From: Apostichopus japonicus
Lineage: Eukaryota > Echinodermata > Holothuroidea > Aspidochirotida > Stichopodidae
NCBI RefSeq assembly: GCF_037975245.1
Contig: NC_092569.1
Span: 14,096,501-14,160,500 of the forward strand
DNA length: 64,000 bases
Direction of reading: 5' to 3'
In this document: piece by piece, positions 1 through 14,200 of the stretch
Numbering within the stretch: the stretch's first letter is position 1
Layout: every line of letters starts with the position of its first letter
Notes under the pieces: generated by a model
The model's input: the letters and a program-made list of their open reading frames with translations, nothing else
What the model was told of the DNA's origin: nothing
The model's database searches: none
Program-made: the position numbers and the translations under genes

Positions 1-1400
1 TTAATATATATATGGGACAGTTTTCTTCAAATTTTCACATAGGCCTCAGTTTCAGTACCCCTCTTCTCTCCATTAATGTGTATTTTCTCTTTAATGCATG
101 CATACACATGTGTACAGATGAGGAAATTATATAATTTTAATATATAAATTTATAATAGAATGCATTACAAAGGTACAACAACGACTCCAGAAAAATACCT
201 AATCATTTTCTTCATCCTTTCTAAACAGTACTGCTTTGGATAACATCTCTGGGAAAAGAAATACTCACAGACACACTCATGATCTATAAAAAGAAAAGCT
301 AGCCTTTCCTAGAAACTTGAAGTTACTAAGCGAACAATGGTGTGAACGTAAGTGTGACTTCATTTCATACTTATTCCTTATTCAACCAACAAAATTGTAA
401 TAACTTGCATTGGAAGTGTCATGTCCTGTGTATGGTGAAATGCTCCATTAGACCTTGTTAACTTAGGCTTAGGCCGAGAACTTAGGAACACAATCTTAGA
501 AGGATGCAGTATACAAATGTTTGATTCAAGTTAGACAAAACCAGTGCTAGTCACTTTGCTTGTACAAACTACACGTACAAGTCTTGATCAGCCCTAGGAC
601 ATGACGTCGTAAGTTGTTATGTCGTTTTATACCCAATTGCGTAGAATTTCATTACGCCATGGCCTATGCTTACGTATTAACACGTTAGGATGTCGGCGTT
701 TTATTAAATAAATGATGATTCATGCAATACAATGAAAGAAGTAATTTGCATTGTCTTTAGTCTTGTTAAACACTTCTTATGGGGTAGTGAATAAGCATAA
801 GTTGAGGGATGGTAAAGCTGAGAAAATCAAATTTGTAGTGATGCAAAAATAGTTCAGCTCTTCCCTCCACTCACCCAACCCCCCCCCCCCCTAACAGATG
901 TGCTTCTGGAACCACTTCTTAACATTGTTCAGTTTTGCTCGAGATGGCAGCAATGTTGATTAGTCCATTGTGTCTATGTTCCGACTCAACAAAATGGACC
1001 AACTTCCTCTCCACAAAAAAATAATTCTTCCAAGGATATCAGTCATTGAGGACGGACACCCAGCAATAACCACCTCTCACTTGAGCTTCAAATACATATC
1101 TCGTTTTGTCCCATATGTATGTTGATTATTCAATAGTTTCCTTTATTTGTCATTTCCCCCAATGTGATACATATAATTCAACAGGAAAGATTTTTAAATT
1201 AAGCCTTGAATTTTTGCGTATCATTTTTTTTTCAAATTTTGGACTGGAAACTTCAGACAGTCCGTCGCGCAATTCCCTCACGTATTATATCGATTCGAAC
1301 TTGCTGCTGTCATGTTTTGCTTATTTTCATATTCATATACTCGCCGAAAGTTGTTTTAAGTATACCCATTCCACGAAACGAATTCCTATTTCAATAGAAA
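1..1400. other. Non-coding, no gene seen
   Basis: AT-rich sequence with only short chance open frames. The one notable feature is a run of C at about 878-891. No domain, splice-bounded exon or RNA gene was recognised. Confidence 0.6.
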
Positions 1401-3160
1401 AGTCCATCGGGGCAGGCTTCAAAATGTGCTTTAAAAACGACTTTCGTTGCACATATTTAGTACCAAGGTTTGTTGGTTGGAAGTTGTAGAGGAATGTCCT
1501 GGGAACATTTTTCTCGATGTTGGATGATTGGAGAGGTGTTATTTTTCGAGTAAACAACAAACAAATGACGTCACTCATACACGGTTCACGACAATTACAA
1601 CAAAGCAGTGCCTTGTCACAGCAACATGAAAATGGCATTTAAATGTATTTGAACTTATTAGAACAAAGATTTTTATTGACAGATTATTTTAGGAGTTGTT
1701 GGATGCTTGGAGAGATGTTATCTTGCGGGTAAACAACAAATTACCTCACTATGAAGTGTGGGCTTAATTAAAATTCAGCAACGACTATTCACAACAACAT
1801 GATAATAGTTTTTAAATGTTACTAAACCTATTTAGAACCAAGGTTTGTTGGTTGAATGATGTGGAGAAATGTCCTAAGAATACTTGAAGAGTTGTTTGAT
1901 TGCAAAAGAGGTAATACTTTACGAGTAAACAATAAACATATGACGTCATAGTCCATCAGGGCAGGCTTCAAAAAGTGCTTAAAAAACGAGTTTCGTTGCA
2001 CATATTTAGTACCAAGGTTTGTTGGTTGGAAGTTGTAGAGGGATGTCCTGGGAACATTTTTCGCGATGTTGGATGTTGGATGTTGGGAGAGGTGTTATTT
2101 TTCGAGTAAACAACAAACAAATGACGTCACTCTTATACGGTGTACGCAATTATAACAAAGCAGTTCCTTGTCACAGCATCATAAAAAAGGGCATTTAAAT
2201 GGTCTTGCACTTGTTAGAACCTAGATGTTTTTGTTGACAGCTTTACAGGGATGTCCTGAGATTATCTTAGGAGTATTGGATGCTTGGAGAGATGTTATCT
2301 TGCGTGTAAACAACCAATGATCTCACTACGAAGTGTGGGCTAAATTGAAATCAGCAACGACTATTCACAGCAACATGATAATCGTTTTTCAATGTTACTA
2401 AACCTATTTAGAACCAAGGTTTGTTGGTTGGATGTTGTAAAGAAATGTCCTAAGAATACTTGAAGAGTTGTTGGATGCTAAAAGAGGTAATACTTTACGA
2501 GTAAACAATAAACATATGACGTCACTGTTATAGGTTGGACGACAATTAAAACTCAGGAGTTCCTTGTAACAGCAGCATGGAAACGACATGAATGTTCTTG
2601 CACTTATTTAGAAACAGGATGTGTTGGTTGAAAGTAATGGAGGGATCTCAAAATAATATTTAAAGAGTTTTTGGGTGATAGGAGAGGTGTTATTTTACCA
2701 GTGAACAATATACATGTGACGTCACTCTTATACGTGGTAAGATAATTAAAAATGGAAATGGAAGAGCAGTTTCTTGTCACAGCAAGATGATTACATAATT
2801 TAAATGTTCTTGAACTAACAGTATTTAGTACCACGTTATGCTGGTAATGTTGGTTGAAAGCTATATAGCAACGTCTGATGAACAATATAACAGTTGTTGG
2901 GTGCTAAGAGAGGTGTTATGTAAAGAGTAAACAATAAACAAATAACGACATTCGTATACGTTGTACTGTACGACAATTAAACAGACCAGTTCTTTGTCAC
3001 AGCAAGATGATTACATAATAAAATACAGTATGAAGAGCCAGGATGTGTTGGCTGAAGTAATAGAGGAATGTCCGAAGAATTTTAAGAGTTTTTGCATTCT
3101 AAGCAGTGTTATTTTTCGAAAACAACAAATTGATGTTGTGTTAAACATAATTTGAATTAA
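1401..3160. repeat. Tandem repeat of ~175-220 bp units with trimer structure
   Basis: About nine diverged units start near 1459, 1655, 1835, 2009, 2215, 2411, 2610, 2830 and 3040. Each carries a recognisable series: ACCAAGGTTTGTTGGTTG, then GAATGTCCT, then TTGGATG..GGAGAGGTGTTAT, then GAGTAAACAA.AAACA and often TGACGTCA. Units 1-3 and 4-6 pair at offsets of about 549-578 bp, including the shared leader AGTCCATC.GGGCAGGCTT (1401 and 1950), so a trimer was itself duplicated. The small minus-strand frames inside translate the same repeat and are not treated as genes. Confidence 0.8.
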
Positions 3161-3238
3161 TGCATTTTTAAACACTTTCATTCTCCTGAAGTCTGCCTCG
3201 AGACTCACCTTTAACGCTAATGTAGCTGGTCAAAAATG

Positions 3239-4197
3239 CAGTGACTAGGCAAACATATATATTTTTTGGTTTTTGAAAATTACAAGTAGCACCTTTCCAT
3301 GAGAGTAGGACCGGATGACTCTGAGATCGTGGGGACAACTTGAAAAGGCGTAACGCTCACACAAAAATAAACATAAGGAAAAATAGTAGGTTTACCATGC
3401 ACATGAATCTTGTATTAAAAACAATGGGGTCACTTAAACGTAAAGAAAAATTTAAATGATATAAATGGGTAACTTACAGATCTTATCAGAGCTGTTACGT
3501 CTCACAAGAAATCCACTGAACTTATTGGAAAATAAAAGGCTTAAAAGTCCTAACAAACTAAGAAAAACAATCGCGGCGAGGGTCAACCAAATACAAAGTT
3601 TCGAAATATTATTGCTTCCTTGGGTTACTTCCGGGCAGGTTCACTCTGTTGGGGGACATCTTTGGGGCAGGTTGGCTCTCTGGACGGCTCTATACCAGCT
3701 TGCTCTTCACTCCCTTGTATCTGGGGTCCATTGACCTATCAGCTGTCAATTTAGTTACTCAATAATTGACAGATACATTACTCAACCCGAAATTGAACTT
3801 ATAAATGGGCCTCATCAGTGTCCTTAAATACATTTGTAGATACACATCAATCACCAAGAATATTCCTACCAAAGCAAAATAGCTATTAAACTGTCTATTT
3901 CTCCCACAGTTCTCAAAAGTGATAGAGGCTTGGGGCCAGTACATGTATTCCTAGAAAACAAGGACCACACAAAACAATTACTATGTTTAAAAAAAGACAA
4001 AGGTCACACAGGGCCACCTGACCACAAACTATTGCCCTGTAGTAGTAGCAAAAAGTGAAACTTTAGGGAACTCCTCAATCTACCAAAGTAAGTTATTTAT
4101 TGTCAAATGAATAAAACAAAAGGAGAAAAATAAAATGATCAACATAAACAACAACAAAACATTAACCAGGTTATGATTTGGTTACACAAACAATCCT
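3239..4197 (+). repeat. Dispersed repeat, arm 1 of a long inverted pair
   Basis: This block recurs in reverse complement at 19310-20148. Matching stretches include AAAATTACAAGTAGCACCTT, GATCGTGGGGACAACTTG, the GAGCTGTTA..CGTC..A.AAGAAATC block near 3491, AAAGGTCACACA.GGCCACC near 4000, and ATAAACAACAACAAA near 4143. The central part (about 3545-3965) does not align with the other copy. I infer an old transposable-element family. No coding capacity or clear terminal repeats were recognised. Confidence 0.75.
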
Positions 4198-5155
4198 TTC
4201 TGAGTTATATGACTTCCTCGTCACTGTCAACATGACCAACACCCAAAGCCACTTGCTTAGCCCCTTAACCCCTTGCACTCCCCAATGGTGATCATATAAT
4301 TGTCCCCCTGGGGGGAAAATATTTACACATTGTAATTACTTAAAATCTGTTCATTTTGTCAATAGGGACCCAAGTATTGACAAATAGGTATTGAAATGAG
4401 GTTTTAATTTTTATATATTTTTTATAATTAAGCTAATTAGATATGTAAATATGCAAATGAGGTTATGATACAAACAATGTACTTTTTTTGCCCATTTGAA
4501 ATTATTTTGATGAAATCTGCTGGACTTTTGATAGTTTGATGAGTTCAAGCCATGTTATTTCATAAGTAAAATATAATTTGATGTTTGAATGTGAGGAATA
4601 TGACTGATTTTCCCCCCTTTCTCTAAAGTACTGTATTATGTAATACAATGATAGCCACGCGTAACGGTAAGTCATATAGGCTATACCAATTGCGCTACGA
4701 CAGTACATGTATACACAATACATAGTACATACAGTGTGCAACTGTGCGGCTTACCATATCAGAATTTCAGAATTTCATCGTCAGAATCTTGTTCTCCAAC
4801 GGCTGGATGGTCAAATTGCCCATAAAAAGAAGGTCTAACGCCTCTTAGAAGTATTTAGCCATGATAATATGTGCTAAATAGGTCCCTTCCAGAACCATCC
4901 AACATCGAGAATTGTAATGAGCATATGAAAACACACCAGAACATGCGGTCAAACTTTGTTACTAAATATGTGCAACGACAGTGAACGATATCGAGCCTGT
5001 CCGATCGTCTAGAATTTAGCGTACGTATCATAAGTAAGGTAAACATGTGATAAAATCGTAAGTTCCAAATTTCACAGCCAACGTTTTGGTCGATCTATCA
5101 CAAGTATTAGATTCATTTCTACTGTGCTTCGATATCCTCTACTCACCAAATTACA
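4198..5155. other. Upstream region of the SAM-Death gene
   Basis: No gene seen. Positions 4890-5010 contain a diverged reverse-complement copy of the 1401-3160 repeat: on the minus strand GTTGCACATATTTAGTA is followed by TTCTCGATGTTGGATG. This lies about 150 bp before the start codon at 5156. The stretch must contain the 5' UTR and promoter of that gene, but I could not fix a transcription start. Confidence 0.5.
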
Positions 5156-5222
5156 ATGGAAAATTTTGTTAGAACACAGCTGGAAGACTTGGGTTTGGAT
5201 ATGCTCGTTGACACATTTGAGG
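5156..5222 (+). CDS. Exon 1: start codon and first SAM helix
   Basis: ATG at 5156 is followed by 22 codons and one base, then donor GTAACT. It encodes the N-terminal SAM helix (VRTQLEDLGLDMLVDTFE). The split codon completes as Glu in exon 2. There is no signal peptide. Confidence 0.78.
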
Positions 5223-8200
5223 GTAACTTGAATTTTAACCTGGCAAATTCTTACTCTAGCCTAACAAGTGCAATGCTATGTTTGGGTACAATTACACAGT
5301 AGACTTGTATAGATAGGCTGCGAGACTAGCAGTCATGCTAGGCCTGTACATGATAAATGATACAAGTACCGTGTACAAAATCAAATGTAAACTCATGTTT
5401 TCCATATAATGAAATCGAAATGCTGCAACAAAACATAGATTCAACATGTTGCAAAAGGTTTTAGGCTTAACAATATTAAATAGGCCGATCGCCTTACAAA
5501 AACATGCTAAGCTATACATATATTTAGCAAGAGGGAAATCCACAAATCTATGTGCATCTCATTGACAGCTATTACTTCACCTTTTGTTCTGATACCCTAT
5601 CAAGAACAGTTGGACCCTACCCCTCCCCTATGCTTACGCATCTGTTAACCTGAGAATAGCGATACATACTACTGTTTGATGATCATTGGTCTGAGCTCGA
5701 CTAAGTATCCATCTGGATGGTCTGTTGCCGTCGTATTGAGGACACTATTTAAAGCATTACTTCACTTTAATTGGTGATCCCTTACCAATAACAAGTGTAC
5801 CTCTTCACCCCCCCTCCCCCCCCAAGCACACTGGCCCAACCCACTACCAATAATGGTATGTGTTTATATGCCCAAGACTACAGTACAATAATGTGCCAGA
5901 GCTAGACATGTTAAGGAATGTTTTAGTAGGAATGTTTATATTTATAACCAAACTGTAGCATGATGAAGGCGAACTGGTAGGGGGCAAATTTAAATGTTCA
6001 ATGTAAACCTTCCAGTTGTGTTCCTTAATGGTTGAAAACACAGCTTAAAATGACAGTGGTAAGGGATGAAACTTCTAAACAGCTCTCAAAATGTAGGATT
6101 ATTGATGTCAAATTTAAAAGGTGTGCAAAACTATGTAAATGAGCATGAAATATCGAAATGAAGGTCAGTATTTTGATTGGTGGGTGTGTTATGTCCAACA
6201 GATTACTGGCACTGGTGTGTAATGATCAACATTGGCTACAGTAGGCATGTTTCTGGCACAGCAATAACAAAGCCAAAGATGTTGAATAAATGTATCCATA
6301 TTGGCTATGATAAGTGGTTATGTGTGTCTGTATAGTGTAGTGTAACCACAACTTAATATTTCAAAGTAATATTTGGAAAAGTGTGTATATATTTTGTATT
6401 AACAACATTGTTACCAACCATACTTTTAATTTCTTTTTAACTTTCAGAACACTTCATAAATGACAAAGAGGCATTTGAACTTCTCAATGTTGATGATGAT
6501 GATGTGATGAAGGAGCTCATCCCACAAATTGGACTTCGTTTGAAATTCGTTGCCAGATTGAAGGCATATCGACAGGTAATGTAACTGCACTGCACATACA
6601 TGTAGCAAGTCTAACACACCACCAATGGTACAATATTTGTGAAATGCTACAACAATGAGATTAACATGCTTTATTTGTGAACAACATATTCATGTCAATT
6701 CCAGTAACCTCTTCGTTCTTTGTCTTGTAAGTACTGCAACTGGAATAACTTTTTTCACTGAAAAGCCTCCATTATTGTATAACACTATGTTTTGTTTTAG
6801 GGTAATATCAAAATCAATCCAAATTTGCACAAGAAAAAAAGCATGAAATAAATAAAATTTAATATGCAAACCAAATGTGTCTGTTTGAAAAAAATATTTC
6901 GCTTCCCTGATATGCTAAAAAGATGCATCAAACAATGCATCAAACACAAAAATGGAGCACATACTGAAAGAGGAAGGTCTATGGCTTTGAGGATTTCCTT
7001 CTTGTAGGAGATCAAATAATTAGAATGTCCAACTTCTTTTGATGATAGTATCTGCATCAAGATATGCTGCCTTGATCACAAATATAGCATGCTATCACTG
7101 AAAAGTGTGTGTGATTATGTGATCACCCTGCAACGGTAGTCTGTCTACACATTAGCCAGCACTGCTCATTGTATAAACACTGTTAACATGCTTCATTGAG
7201 TCTACAGCGTAGTTTAAGAAAATTCTGTGGAGGTAGAAAGTGTTAGCAGGTTACAGTTGGTGCCAATACAGCAGAGCGTTTAGTTAGTGCATTATCCTTG
7301 CCAAAATATTTCGCACGTTCTGTAAAGATTTAAAATTTTGCATTTGACAAGTACAGTTTTGATGAAACATAGCAGTCTTCATCTCACTGAAATATTCCAT
7401 ATCAATTATATAGTAACACAAAATACACAATGTGGATCTTTAGCTGTAAGGAAGACAAAAATGAAAACTTTGTTGTCCAAGGATGTCCCACATTTGTGAC
7501 AGTAGTGTCCCTTTAAGCTAGTGCGTTATCTTCGCCAAAACACTTCTTACTTTCTGTGTAGTCTTAGAGTTTGGCAATTTGGAAGTACAACCTCAATGTA
7601 AACATAAAGGTATTTAGTCTCAGGTGGATATTCCATATCAAATATATAGTAACAGAAGAACATTGCACAGAATGCATGATGTAGATCTTTGGTTGTGAGG
7701 ATTTCATGTTGCTCAGAGACTACTTTATAGCTTGGATGTCCAAAGATTCCTCCTGAAGCAATGATACATGGGCAAGTTTCCACCGGAAGAACAAAGAATA
7801 AAACAAATATGGTCCAGAATGTGGTTATGAAGGTGGGTTTAGGGTAGACTCTATGATGAAAGAGGAAGGAGCCAGGATGTGTGTTGAGATAGGGGTTGAA
7901 CAATTTAAGGCAAATTGTTCAAAGTTGTAATGGCAAGCGACCATAACCTTACCCTTATTGCTAGGTCAGGCTGATATATCATATCATCAATGTAAATAAA
8001 AAGATAGGACACTATATCAATACTGTATGGGGATACAAAACATACTGTTACATGATTATTACTAGTGTGTATTGTAAGCATCTGCCCCTCGTGTTGTCAG
8101 GTCCACAAGAGAATGCCATATGAAAGTACACTTGGTCTCTTGACAATGTCAATTGTGCAGGGAGTGGCACAAAATATTTAGCTTGTTAGCGTTAATGCCC

Positions 8201-11200
8201 AAAGGTCTGGGAAAATGTATGTAGTTTTAATAGTTAATATTAAATCCTTAGTCCATCAGAACAAACTCTTTTTTCTTTTATACATGTCAATACGCTTGTC
8301 AGTGCTTCAAGTCTGAAATTCACATCTAACATCCTTGGAAAAGTTTAATGACCTTGTAAACTTGTCTTTGGAACTTGGCCATAAAGTTCATTGCTTTACT
8401 ATCAATTTAATGTGACTACAGACCCCTTTACTGGCACACGCTTAACTAAAATGCAGTTGAACAGCAATTATTCAAGAAAGGAGTGGCTTCTCCATAAATT
8501 CCCAAATGAAATGACGAGCGCTGTGGCCAGTAATGTACTTACACTGTCTTCGCTCATGACTTCAAGGGCATGAATAATTTTCTGTCTTTGCTTTAGTTTA
8601 AACAGTGAAGGCAGCAAATAGAAGGCTGTAATTACTTTGCTTTCTGCAAAATGAGAAGAAATCAAAGTACAAAAACAACTATTACTGTAAGGAATTCCAA
8701 GTCAATGGCTGATGATTGAAGGGAAAGGAAGCAAATTGTTCCACCTCAATGAACCATTTGTAAACAATCATAAAATATGGCCCCAACATCTCAGGAATAT
8801 TCCCATGAAGTATCATCATTTTTAAGAGTCTCAAAAGGTAGGCTAATGTGAGATGATTTCCAGCTCCTCTTTTGAAAAGGGCAAAATGAGCGATTTATTA
8901 TTTCAAGTTAAACTTACCTTCAATAATTCCTGAAATAAAAGAAGGAGATTGATTAACTTTACAAATTGAATTGCATCCCATGGTCTAACAGACATCATTT
9001 AAATGTTACTTTAATATTGTTCCAAGGGTAAACATGGCCTGTACATATCAGGATGTACTTTCTTCATACTCAAAAGTGTACAATTACCACTTGTGCACAA
9101 TACAAATGGTTACTGCAAAATTTACATGCAGTTTGGATCATGAAAGATTTGGAACATAAGCACTGAATGGTAAATTAAACTGACTATTAGAAAACTTCTA
9201 GAGGTATAAAATTTAGAGACCATAATACTTACCAGTGGGAAGTCTCTTGGGATTCTTTAAAATTTTGCTTAAACCTGATAATTTCCCCTAGATACATGGC
9301 CTCCCCCAGGATTGTGGGCTGTAAGTGTTAACCCTTGCAGCTTAGAACAGTTGCCTAGGGCAATGGATATTAATGCTTACCAGAATATTCAACATTAGTG
9401 TGCTGGTTATGACATGAACTCTGTTGATTATCTCGGTTAACTCATCTGTGAATTTCTGTCTCAAAATACCATCTGCTAGCTTTGTGAGGTTGGTAATCAT
9501 GGTTTCAACGTCAAGTCCTGTGATCCTCTTGCATTCTTTTGATATCTGTAACAAATGTGTAAAAGTATGATGTTCAAACAGCACACTAAACAAACAAGTC
9601 AAAGCAGGAAATCAATTTGAGAAACAAACCACGATGCATTTCTTTTTTAGTTTCGGTTATCATCAGTTACTTACCACAGTTGATGTAAACAGCGCAGGGT
9701 GATTGGTCTTTTATGTTGGCAATGAGCTAATTGTCTTCCAAATTTGTTTTCCTCCTATATGTAAATGTGTGGTCCTTTAGGTGAACTATTTTCACATAGT
9801 TTGGATTCTTCTTCTTCATTTCTTGCATCATCCATCTGTGGGATACATAAAAATTTAAACACTTTGATGTTAACCTCTTTATCAATTCACAATGTGTGAT
9901 ATGCACCCTGACATGGTTTAATGTGGAAAGGGGGGGGGGGTGGGTTACAGCAGTGGAAAATGGCGTATCACTTTGACAAAATATTGTTTTCATGTACTCA
10001 TATAGCAATCGTATTTAACATGGTGATTTTAATTATGTGTTTTGATTAACAGAGCATTAGTTAACACAACATTTGGAAGAAATTTAAGGGATAAAAGGAA
10101 CATATTCCTGGACATTAACAGATGGCAGCTCAAACTTTCGGGGACCTGAGAAAATAAGACAATGATCATTCACGTACACGAAACGGGACTGAGTAGAAAA
10201 GCCTGTTTCCTAATTGCGATATTTAATACTCTTATTTTATTCTAACATGTTCCCCCTCAAAGTTAGACTATGAATCTTTTGAAATTACAGAACCCCTGAA
10301 AAATGTTTTTTTATATTCAAATTTAGAGGCAAGACAAGTGAACTTTACACAAGCTTATACAGGTACATTTTTGACACTGCAAGCAAAACTGTCATCTTCT
10401 TTTCGAATTGTACTTCTCTGTTTACATTTCCACCTCAAGGATAATTTCATTTAATAAGTTGTTTATATGAAAGCAATGATCCAATTTTCTTATTGTCTCT
10501 CCCTGAGTATGCAACAATAACAATGTCACTTCTTTAAGCACACTGCTAATGTGTTTCAGGAATCTAATGCTTTCCCCTAAGTTTAAGAATCAGCGTACCA
10601 ACTGTATGATCTAATATTGACCCTTTACCTATGTCAGATTCTTAGGTTTTATCCCACCTATTTGGACTATGTGGTTGTTGTGCATTACTGTGCCCCTCTG
10701 TGCTTTCACTATCATGAAACAAGTCTTGATCAGTAATTTCAATGGGTGCAGTTTTGCTTGATGGCGACAACTCTTTTGTTTTATGAACTCTCCGGTGATG
10801 TTGCAGAAATGAGTCTAGTTTGGTGTAATTTGCTAACATGTGCCAATTCCACACTTAAATGAAAAATTTGGTTCTTGAGAATGAATTAGGCGAATATTGC
10901 TTACTAGGCCACTGAATTTTAAAGACTGATATGTTTGACAAAGCGGGCAACGGTGAGCTAATGGCATAATGCAATTTTAGTGAAATATAGGCTGGCTTAT
11001 CATCGGCTACACTGTACACCTTTACTTATACTCTACAGGAACAACTTGCAATATTCAGACTAAATTATTAAGGGAACCATACTTCAATTACTTGCTTTAA
11101 GCCTTATATAATGGCTAACTGCTCAATATATTTTACAAAATTACCCTAGTGAACGTAATAAAGCATCGGCTATTGCTAGGCAAGAAACGTTGGTTTCCTA

Positions 11201-14200
11201 GGCTCAGTCTAGCTAACTATACCACTGAGTATTAATGATACTTTTCTTATGGATAACTGGTTTATATAAGTTTTACCGGGCTTAGGATGAGTAATCCCTG
11301 CCAGTGCGTAGTTACACAACAATGTGCTAATGATGGCAAATAAAATACTGGATGTGGTATCATGGTATGAAATTGTCGCCATTACAAACTGCTACGGTAA
11401 GCCTAACGTACTAATTACTTAACCACAAAACTTAGCCATATCATTATCTACATTAACGTGATAGCCTAACGTTACGTTACGATGTCGGTTCGATGGACAT
11501 ATGGACTAGCAAAAAAAGTAAGAAATACTATTATTTAATAAATTTAGAGTCTGGTAAATCCAAAAAAAAGTGTTTACTTCTACAATTAACTGTGATAGAG
11601 AAAAGTGTACTGATCTGGCTATACTAAAATGACATATAGGAAAAGTATTGTGTGGATTTTGTGTTTACAGTGTGTAGTCCAAAGCACAGTGGATCTTGTA
11701 GTTGATCATGTTTCAGATCTCTTTGATGATGTTGTGGGATATTTGAACAAAGAACTACCCATGTTGTAACAATAGAGTTGGGAATTGATGAAGGGAATGA
11801 AATGTTTCAAGAGTTACTAGAAGAAATGCCAATAGTAACGAACCAAATTGAAGAAATAAAGACAAAACATAAACAGGAAAAGTACTTTGAAGAATCACAA
11901 TACTTTGTCAAACCTTTGGAAATTACAATTACAATTGGGAATGCACCTACGTTACATGTAGCTTCAGGAGAAGTACGATATGCCCATACACAAAACGTTT
12001 CAGTATGTACCAATTAAACAAGTTATGAAACTTGTTTTACAGAGTCCTGGATATATGGAGGGTATTATGCAATGCAATGTAAGTGAGGATGGAATGTTGA
12101 GAGATTTTGTTGATGGAAGTTACTACAAGCGGAGTGCTCTTCTGAGCAGTAAATTCACTGTTAATATCTTGCTATTTATTGATGATGCTGAAATCACAAA
12201 TCCATTAAGTGCAAATGCAAGGTCACATAAATTAGGTATGATATACTTTTCGATTAAAATCTTCCCGCGAAATTGCAATCATCATTGAACAACTGTTTTC
12301 TTCTTGCAATTTATAATTCATGTGATGGTATCACAACTTTGGTCTTTATGAGATTATTGCGCTTATTATTAGTGATCTAAAGTGATTACAAGAAAATGGG
12401 CTTTTTATTGATGCAGCAGCATTTACAGACAAAATTCATGTATCCCTTGGCAAAGGGCAAAGAGACATTCTTAGAAAGCAAATAGTGGAAGATGTGACAA
12501 CATTGAGAAACCTTGATAATTATGAAGAAGTTTGAATAGATTTTGTAGGTAATTTCACGATAAAAGTCTGGGTGGTCTGAAAAAATGGTGATGTTTCTAA
12601 AAAAACATTGAAATTGAGCTCCATTTGCTCTATTTGGACGCTGCTTTTGATCAATGTTCAATATTGGTCTAATTATTTGAACCAAGTGTATGATTTTATT
12701 TTTATTTTCTTGTAAAGGTTAAAGTGGTCACAGTCTGGAAACCGCTAAACACGAATGTTAATCTAACCGTGAAACTTTTAGAAACGTACGCTTTGTATGT
12801 ATATCCACCATAGAAAAATCCCTCTTTTTAAGTATGAAGCTTACATGAACGTGATATAGCGTGTGTTTATCCACAAATTAATGATTACTAAAACACTGTA
12901 CTGTTTTGGTGTGGTCACAGCTCATCAAAATTCAAAGACCAAAACCTGTTTATACAGTAATCCATAAGCTTGCTGAACTATATGTTGTACACTCATCTAT
13001 CTCAGTGTGTATAGCAACCTGTAATGATGGGAATGGAGATCAAAGTTGATGTCGGAATCAATATTAGTCAAACTATAGAACGCTTGAACAAGAATCTCTA
13101 GTTTTCATGTGAACATGAAATCTTTGCACCATAATAACATATAATCTAAAGCATGGGAATATTTCAGACTTGATATACTGGTTTCCATTAGTTCAAGACT
13201 GCTAAAAATGGTCGAAAGTTGAAAATTATGAGCGCAGGCATACATTAACTGTTCTCATTGAAACGTGGCAAGGAATTTGTCAAACCCTTGGAAATTAACA
13301 CAGAAGGGTATAGCCTAAGTCTGACAGAAAAAACATAATAAAGTAATCTACCACTGTCTAAGGTCCTTTTGTACTATGATTTAAGTGTAATGTCTGGTAT
13401 AAAGGATATATGTTTTCACCAAAGATCATGGATTGTAGTACATTATAACTTAACTCAGTTGCATGTAAACCGGTAATTAGCAGATACAACTACTGAACAG
13501 TAGTGGTGGTAGGTAACATGAGCTCTTGTTATTTCGTATTTTATACATTTGCAGAGTCTTATAAAACAGTTATTAGACTTGCATATATACTGTTATCTTT
13601 ACCAGGATTCCTCGACAACTTCTGAGCAGCCCGGCATATCAAGACAATATGAATTTGATAATGAGTATCAATCAACAAAAACAGAAGCATCACTCCACGG
13701 TGTTGTCAGTGATGGTAGTATTGAGGTAACTGATTGATTGGTTCCTTGTTGAATTGAACGAGAGAGTATCATAGATCTTGTGCTAACCTACAACTGTTTA
13801 TTACTGATAATATTAATAAGGTAACTAGCATACCTTGGGCTTAAATTGTAAGAGTCACATATATAGCGCTACCTTACATTAGTCAACGCTGATATTATTC
13901 AGGTAACTTTCTTATCTTGGCAAATTAGATGCTATAGCTACGAAACTTACCGTCCTTGGAATCTGTTGTAACATGTGACCTAACTATTCGTTTCTGACAT
14001 TCAGTGAGGAACTAACAAATTTTATCGAACTTATTACACATGTCAGTATGTGTCGTCACATGAATCGAGAAAGATACATCATTTTGTAGCAAGAACAACA
14101 CAAAGAAATCCGCAATGTTATCAATATAAATGTCATCACAATAAATACAACAATGTTTCTTAATGACTGTGAGCCAGAACGAGACTGCAATGTTTTATTT

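Noticed and set aside
4264-4290. TTAACCCCTTGCACTCC, resembling a piggyBac-type terminus at a TTAA site
   Set aside because: No matching inverted end followed by TTAA was found within the next kilobase.
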